64,000 nt of DNA from Enterococcus wangshanyuanii (GTDB lineage Bacteria; Bacillota; Bacilli; Lactobacillales; Enterococcaceae). Location of the stretch: the NCBI RefSeq assembly GCF_002197645.1, contig NZ_CP021874.1, positions 1,922,001 to 1,986,000 of the forward strand. Direction: 5' to 3'. The position numbers and the translations under genes were made by a program. Shown piece after piece: positions 59,342 to 64,000 of this stretch. The notes beneath the pieces are model-generated. The model was not told where the DNA came from. It saw only the letters and a program-made list of their open reading frames with translations, and made no database searches. The first letter of the stretch is position 1. Every line of letters begins with the position of its first letter.

Positions 59342-62300
59342 TTATGGAGTATCTCCAAGTTCCCAAAGGATCTCGCCTTGATACGTACCAAGTGCTTTCA
59401 CATCTTGAGCTGCAGTTTCAAACTTGAAGCCATCACCAGAAGCAGACCACGTATCACTAATATTATAGGTCGTTTCAGCGGTAGAAGCATTGGCGTCTTG
59501 AATCATAATATCCTGAGCGCCACCGTTCAATGTGATTTCATTATTGTTATAGACATACTTCAAAGCGCCATCCAATGTGTAAGCTGGAACGTCTGGATTT
59601 GTACTTGTCATCGGTGTTGTTAATTTAGCTGTCAATGTCCAGCCTTTTTTGTTTGCCCGGCTATCCTTAACAACTAAATCTGCTCCATGATGCTGAGCTG
59701 AATTGATTCTCGTTGTTTTCCCTTGATACTTCGCACTTCCAAAATCGATTTCTGTTGGTGCAGAAGCCAATTCAAGAACACCAAAGACTGTCCCACCAGG
59801 GCTATCCGCTTTTTGAGAAGTAGCTGTATAGGTTTCATGTGTAGCATCCGGATCATTTGGACCTTCAACAAATGGCGTTTCTCTTGGTGAGTCACCGACT
59901 ACCGTTGCAGTATTGCTGATCACTGTTCCAACTGCTGATGAAGCAACAGTTGCTTTAAATGTGATAACTGAAGAATCTCCAGTAGCTAAATCACCTAATT
60001 TGACTTTCAACTCTCTTGAATCTGGATCATAAGAGTAATCATTCGGTGTTTCAGCAGCTACTCCATCAATCTTGATTTCAGCTGTTGCCGGATCAAAATC
60101 TAACCCAGCAGGTAATGCGTCTGTTACAAGTATATTTTTCCAAAGTGTCGTGTACGATGCTTCTTTATTGTTTTTAGCCGTCAATGTATAAGTCAGTGTA
60201 TCGCCAACTTGCGTCGTTGCTCCACCGGAAGAAACAACTGTTTTTTCCATGGTTGGCTTGTCAGGAAGAACATCTTCTACTGTATACTTGGTTGCCGCTT
60301 TAAACGTTGCATCACGGTAAGTCATATCCGCTGCCGGATTGATATTACCTGTATCAGTATTCGTAGAAGGTGCTGCTGGATCAAGTGTTTCAGTGATCTT
60401 AGCTGCATTGTCTTCTAAGAAAATTTGGATTACATCGCCTTTTTCTAAATAATGGGGGAGATTGTACGTCCAGGTACCATCATCATTTACAAGACCCACT
60501 GTTGATTGACGGACACCATTGATATCAAGATAAATTTTTGCTTTTGGTTCCGCATCTTTACCAATCAATTGTTTCATTCCGTTTGTAACTTTATCACCAG
60601 TTACAACTGCTGGTTCTGGAGGCGTAACATCTAATACTGTTGTTACTGGATCTGTATCAGAAATCCAAGGACCTCTAACAGCATGAGCTTTGATATCTTT
60701 ACCAGTAATATTAAACTTAGTATCTGTGAATGACGCATAACCATTTGCATCAGTTGGAACAACATGGGTGTCACCAAACGTATCTGTATATGTGACTTGA
60801 GCTTGGCCAGCACCAGCATAGACAGGCTGTAAGATAACATTTCCATCTTCATCGAAATTATCTGTCGGTGTCATCCCGATTTTCACTCTAGCTTTGTACG
60901 TTTTATCAGCATCCGTTACAGGTACCCACTCAATTTCTGGGTTGGTATTCATACCGGCGATTCGTCGATACTGTGTTGCAACAAATGTTGCTAAGCCAGG
61001 TTCTGTTGTTGTGACATTAGCCGCTCCCCCATTTGCTTTAGCTGAGAATTTTTCAACTTTTGCATAGGTTTGCTGTGATGGTCCCATCAACTCAGACCTT
61101 AACGTCCACAAATCAATATCAGAATCATTGATCGTTAAAACATTCGTAGCGACATTAGTCGTCGAAACCGCTGGACTGTTACTTGTAGTTCCAGTATTTT
61201 TATTCCGAATATCGAATCCTTTAGGTGAGTTCATTGTAAAGGTTCTATTTGATCCGCCTGTTATATCAACAATTGGACTTGTTGTTGAACCAACAATATA
61301 AACACTTCCACCAGGTTCTAAATTAAATGCTGTATTATCTGCAGAAAACTGCATAACTGATCCTGTTCCCCGACTCAAAAGATTGATCGTTGCATCTTTT
61401 TTCACCGTTAACGAAGAACCTGCATCATCAAATCTTACCGAGTTTCCTGCCATATTCGAGTTATAAATTGATCCTTCTCCAATAGTCATCGCACGATAGT
61501 GAGAAAAGACTGCTGGATAACTAGTACCAGTTGTTTCATTCTTCAATGAAACTAATGCATCTTTCCCTACGGTAAATTCCATACTTTTACTTGTAGAAGC
61601 ACTATTTGTTGAGTTCTCTACAAACCAAACTGCAGAGTAGTTCGCATAAGTTACGGTACCACGCCACTGTGTTTTATCTTCAATGATCATACCACCAGCA
61701 TAATAATTTTCTTCCGTCGTTGTTAAGTTCATATAGCCATAGGTTTGTACCATTGACTGATAAGCACGAATGAAACGTCCGACACGATTTCCGTTAACTG
61801 GTTCTGTCGTGATATTTCCAGTTCTGAATGTCCAGCCAGCAACACTCGCTGTTCCACTACTCCCATTAACAAAAGCATATCTTCCAGCAGATGACAATCC
61901 ATTGTTCAAATTTTGTTGTGCTAGCATATCATGAATATGGAAGAATCCAATACCATCGGTTGGACTATTGATTTCAAAACTACGAGCATTGAGGTGCAAG
62001 GTATGACCTTGACCATCGATTTCAATTGATGTTCGTCTGTTATTCATTGCTTGGTTTGCAGTATTAGAAATATCTGCTGTTAAAACAATTTTAGTTACTG
62101 TTCCATCATTATAAGCTGTTCGTAGCTGCTCCCATGTACTAACATTTGCTACATTTACTTCCGGATTAAATCCTATTGCTGTATTTGCTGCTTGATTCGC
62201 CGCTTCCATCTCTTGAGTTGTTGGTCCAGCTTCGCCATTATCTCCAGGATAGTTTCCCGTTAGATATTGTGCCGGTTCTGCCAAAGCACTTCTCATTGTT

Positions 62301-62764
62301 GGTGTTGAAGCAGTTTCAGGAAAATCAATTTTAACAGAAGCCAATACTGCTTTTTTATTATCTAACAAAGTCATTTTTGGCTCTACATCAGGCGATGATT
62401 TTTCTACAGAAAAATTGATTTCTATAGAATTACTATCTTTCTGAGTTGTAATTACTTTTTCTGAGGAATCTTCAGTGTCTACGATTTTTATTGCATCTAC
62501 TGAAGTTGAAGAAGTTCCCTCTAACATGTCAGCTGCCGAAAATCCAGTCACTCCTTCATAAGAAAGAGTTAGTGTTTCATCCAACGGCTCAGCTATTTTT
62601 ATTGTTACAGGAATTTTCCCATCCTTATCTGCAATACCAGTCACAATAGAATATTTTTCCTCAGATGCTTTCATTGGTGAAATGTTATTCAGCATAAACG
62701 AGGATAAAATACCCACCAATAATACAAACGCTAAGATAAAGTAAGACTTTTTTCCGATTTTCAT
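59342..62764 (-). CDS. Large multidomain WxL surface protein
   Basis: About 1140 residues. In order: signal sequence (KKSYFILAFVLLVGILSSF), a pectate-lyase-like adhesive beta-helix (from about 200: TWEQLRTAYNDGTVTKIVL), an Ig-like domain (KVTNGMKQLIGKDAEPKAKI), a DUF11-type repeat (VGDTLTYTLTAKNNKE) and a C-terminal WxL domain with GWTLTAKL and ILWELGDTP. It is probably the adhesin of the locus. ATG 62764 is chosen because GGGGAGGAG stands nine bases before it; the frame is open 35 codons further. Confidence 0.88.
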   Translation of the reverse strand: MKIGKKSYFILAFVLLVGILSSFMLNNISPMKASEEKYSIVTGIADKDGKIPVTIKIAEPLDETLTLSYEGVTGFSAADMLEGTSSTSVDAIKIVDTEDSSEKVITTQKDSNSIEINFSVEKSSPDVEPKMTLLDNKKAVLASVKIDFPETASTPTMRSALAEPAQYLTGNYPGDNGEAGPTTQEMEAANQAANTAIGFNPEVNVANVSTWEQLRTAYNDGTVTKIVLTADISNTANQAMNNRRTSIEIDGQGHTLHLNARSFEINSPTDGIGFFHIHDMLAQQNLNNGLSSAGRYAFVNGSSGTASVAGWTFRTGNITTEPVNGNRVGRFIRAYQSMVQTYGYMNLTTTEENYYAGGMIIEDKTQWRGTVTYANYSAVWFVENSTNSASTSKSMEFTVGKDALVSLKNETTGTSYPAVFSHYRAMTIGEGSIYNSNMAGNSVRFDDAGSSLTVKKDATINLLSRGTGSVMQFSADNTAFNLEPGGSVYIVGSTTSPIVDITGGSNRTFTMNSPKGFDIRNKNTGTTSNSPAVSTTNVATNVLTINDSDIDLWTLRSELMGPSQQTYAKVEKFSAKANGGAANVTTTEPGLATFVATQYRRIAGMNTNPEIEWVPVTDADKTYKARVKIGMTPTDNFDEDGNVILQPVYAGAGQAQVTYTDTFGDTHVVPTDANGYASFTDTKFNITGKDIKAHAVRGPWISDTDPVTTVLDVTPPEPAVVTGDKVTNGMKQLIGKDAEPKAKIYLDINGVRQSTVGLVNDDGTWTYNLPHYLEKGDVIQIFLEDNAAKITETLDPAAPSTNTDTGNINPAADMTYRDATFKAATKYTVEDVLPDKPTMEKTVVSSGGATTQVGDTLTYTLTAKNNKEASYTTLWKNILVTDALPAGLDFDPATAEIKIDGVAAETPNDYSYDPDSRELKVKLGDLATGDSSVITFKATVASSAVGTVISNTATVVGDSPRETPFVEGPNDPDATHETYTATSQKADSPGGTVFGVLELASAPTEIDFGSAKYQGKTTRINSAQHHGADLVVKDSRANKKGWTLTAKLTTPMTSTNPDVPAYTLDGALKYVYNNNEITLNGGAQDIMIQDANASTAETTYNISDTWSASGDGFKFETAAQDVKALGTYQGEILWELGDTP

Positions 62765-62911
62765 ATTTTCAACTCCTCCCCAAAACATTTTTTTGTGTGT
62801 TTGTCTTAATTGAACACACAATCTATTTCGATTTTTCTTGCCAAGTGTTTCATTTTTTGATACATTCACAGTGCAGGGGAAATTAGCGCTGAATTTATGA
62901 CTTGTTTCCGG

Positions 62912-62931
62912 TTGAGAATGGCTGTTCTCAA
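62912..62931. promoter_or_regulatory. Palindrome upstream of the WxL operon
   Basis: TTGAGAATGGCTGTTCTCAA contains two 7-base complementary arms around a six-base centre. It lies in the 328-base gene-free stretch between the large WxL gene and its upstream regulator, about 150 bases before the operon start, so it is a candidate regulator site. The rest of the stretch (62765-63092) is AT-rich with no gene seen. Confidence 0.45.
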
Positions 62932-63092
62932 TTCGGATGTCATCAAAGAAGCACTGATTTTCTCTCTTTGTTTATGTGTTTACATCTGGCTAGAAAAAAA
63001 GAAACCAATTAAATTCGCTTTTTTGTCACCGTCATCATTCTTTTTAGAACAACCGCCATGACATTATTGTGTCCTTGTGTTTTGAAGCAATG

Positions 63093-63791
63093 TTATAGGG
63101 CTAATTTGTAGCCTTTTGAGCGAACTGTCTTAATATACACAGGGCGAGCAGCATCTGTTTCGATTTTCTGCCTTAAATGAAAAATCAGATTCGACACACG
63201 ATATTGTTTATCGTTCCCTTCATTTTCCCAAACATTTTTATAAATTTCTTCATAAGATACAGCAATTCCCTGCTGTGTTTGTAAAAATTCAATTGCCTTA
63301 AACTCCAGCTTTGTCAGATTGATTTCTATTCCATTCAATACAACACTATAGTTACATGGTCGTAACTGAAAATCAAAACCGTTTGCTGATTTTGCTGCCT
63401 GTTCTTTCCTACCTATGTTCGCTCCATCTTTGTTCTTGGAACGATTCAATGTATTCGTCAAGAAAAGCTTGCTAACTTCAAAATCAAGCTCTTCATCCAG
63501 TATTCCGTCTGCTCCAAGCTGAAGATATACGATATGATTCATATTGTTCTTTCTATTAGAAACGATCCAAATAAATGGATTACTTTCCTTTTTTATTAAG
63601 ATGATCAATTCGCAAATCATACCAATATTTTGCGAATGGTTTTCTTCAATGATAATGCCGTCATACTTATTCGCATTCTCAGCTGCTTCATCTTTTGAAA
63701 TCAAGCTTACATATAATTGAGTATTTCTTAATGATTCTATGTAGTTCTCTTTATCGAGCTCATTAAATGAAACAAATCCTATGTCATACAT
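63093..63791 (-). CDS. OmpR/PhoB-type winged-helix regulator with pseudo-receiver
   Basis: The 232-residue protein has an N-terminal receiver-like fold (YDIGFVSFNELDKENYIESL, YDGIIIEENHSQN, FIWIVSNRKN, LQLGADGIL) and a C-terminal Trans_reg_C winged helix (LNGIEINLTKLEFKAIEFL, VYIKTVRSKGYKL). The phospho-acceptor position after the third strand appears as Glu-Glu-Asn rather than Asp, and the N-terminal acidic pair is missing. It probably regulates the WxL operon without phosphorylation. ATG 63791 follows AAAGGAGAGC. The remaining 209 bases of the window are AT-rich and hold its promoter. Confidence 0.78.
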   Translation of the reverse strand: MYDIGFVSFNELDKENYIESLRNTQLYVSLISKDEAAENANKYDGIIIEENHSQNIGMICELIILIKKESNPFIWIVSNRKNNMNHIVYLQLGADGILDEELDFEVSKLFLTNTLNRSKNKDGANIGRKEQAAKSANGFDFQLRPCNYSVVLNGIEINLTKLEFKAIEFLQTQQGIAVSYEEIYKNVWENEGNDKQYRVSNLIFHLRQKIETDAARPVYIKTVRSKGYKLAL

Positions 63792-64000
63792 AATACTGCT
63801 CTCCTTTAAAGTATTGTGACGCACACCATTTTTTACAATTTTATATATTTCCAATTAAAAAAATGTGATAATTTAAATATAATATCGATATGTTTCTCAA
63901 ACTAAAATCAGTTTAATCTATTTCATTTGTTAAGTCTATGTTTTTTCCGTATTTTTTTATCATTTTTTTAATTAAAAACACAAAAAATTGAGAATTATGT

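Noticed and set aside
1..64000. CRISPR array or insertion sequence
   Set aside because: No regularly spaced short repeats with unique spacers and no transposase-like protein were seen; the only mobile element recognised is the prophage.

Overview
The window is chromosomal DNA of a low-GC Gram-positive bacterium, almost certainly an Enterococcus. Supporting signs are a WxL surface-protein locus, an EfrAB-type heterodimeric ABC exporter, a metK gene behind what looks like an SMK (SAM-III) riboswitch, and strong AGGAGG-type ribosome binding sites. The species is not resolved from sequence alone.

Region 1 (1-3612) is host DNA on the plus strand: the 3' end of a DUF4097 protein, a PAP2 phosphatase, the coupled pair ytqA-ytqB, and a YiaA/B-type membrane protein. 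Region 2 (3613-45278) is a complete-looking temperate siphophage prophage of about 41.7 kb, bounded by a 17-bp att core. It has inserted into the 3' end of efrB and restores the same last codons and a terminator. From attL the minus strand carries a DUF3825 gene, a lysis cassette (endolysin with internal start, holin, small membrane and zinc peptides, XhlA-like), baseplate and tail genes, head genes (portal, MuF, scaffold, SU10-type capsid), terminase, a roughly 930-nt noncoding transcription unit with its own promoter and terminator, an ArpU/RinA-like late regulator, many small accessory genes, then replication/recombination (RuvC-like, RecD-like helicase, AEP-type primase, an iteron-rich putative origin, DUF669 with an SSB-like tail, Sak4-like ATPase, PD-(D/E)XK nuclease). 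The plus strand carries a reversed island of small genes, the CI-like repressor with ImmA peptidase, two lipoproteins and the tyrosine integrase.

Region 3 (45258-57200) is host DNA: efrB-efrA, a divergent TetR regulator, an esterase, a LysE exporter, a 14-helix MFS pump, metK with its riboswitch, and an unusual signal peptidase I. Region 4 (about 55440-63791) is a WxL cell-surface locus: a DUF916/DUF3324 WxL-interacting protein, two small WxL proteins, a small LPXTG-like anchor with a variant YPSTG motif, a large multidomain WxL protein, and an upstream winged-helix regulator with a receiver-like but apparently non-phosphorylatable N-terminus.

The most noteworthy items are the long structured noncoding transcript at 26993-27927 (possibly of the GOLLD/ROOL type of ornate phage RNAs, unproven), two further compact promoter-to-terminator RNAs (4720-4914 and 31375-31454), a MuF/metallopeptidase gene split by one base, a baseplate protein fused to a metallophosphoesterase, and a signal peptidase with Arg in place of the catalytic Lys.
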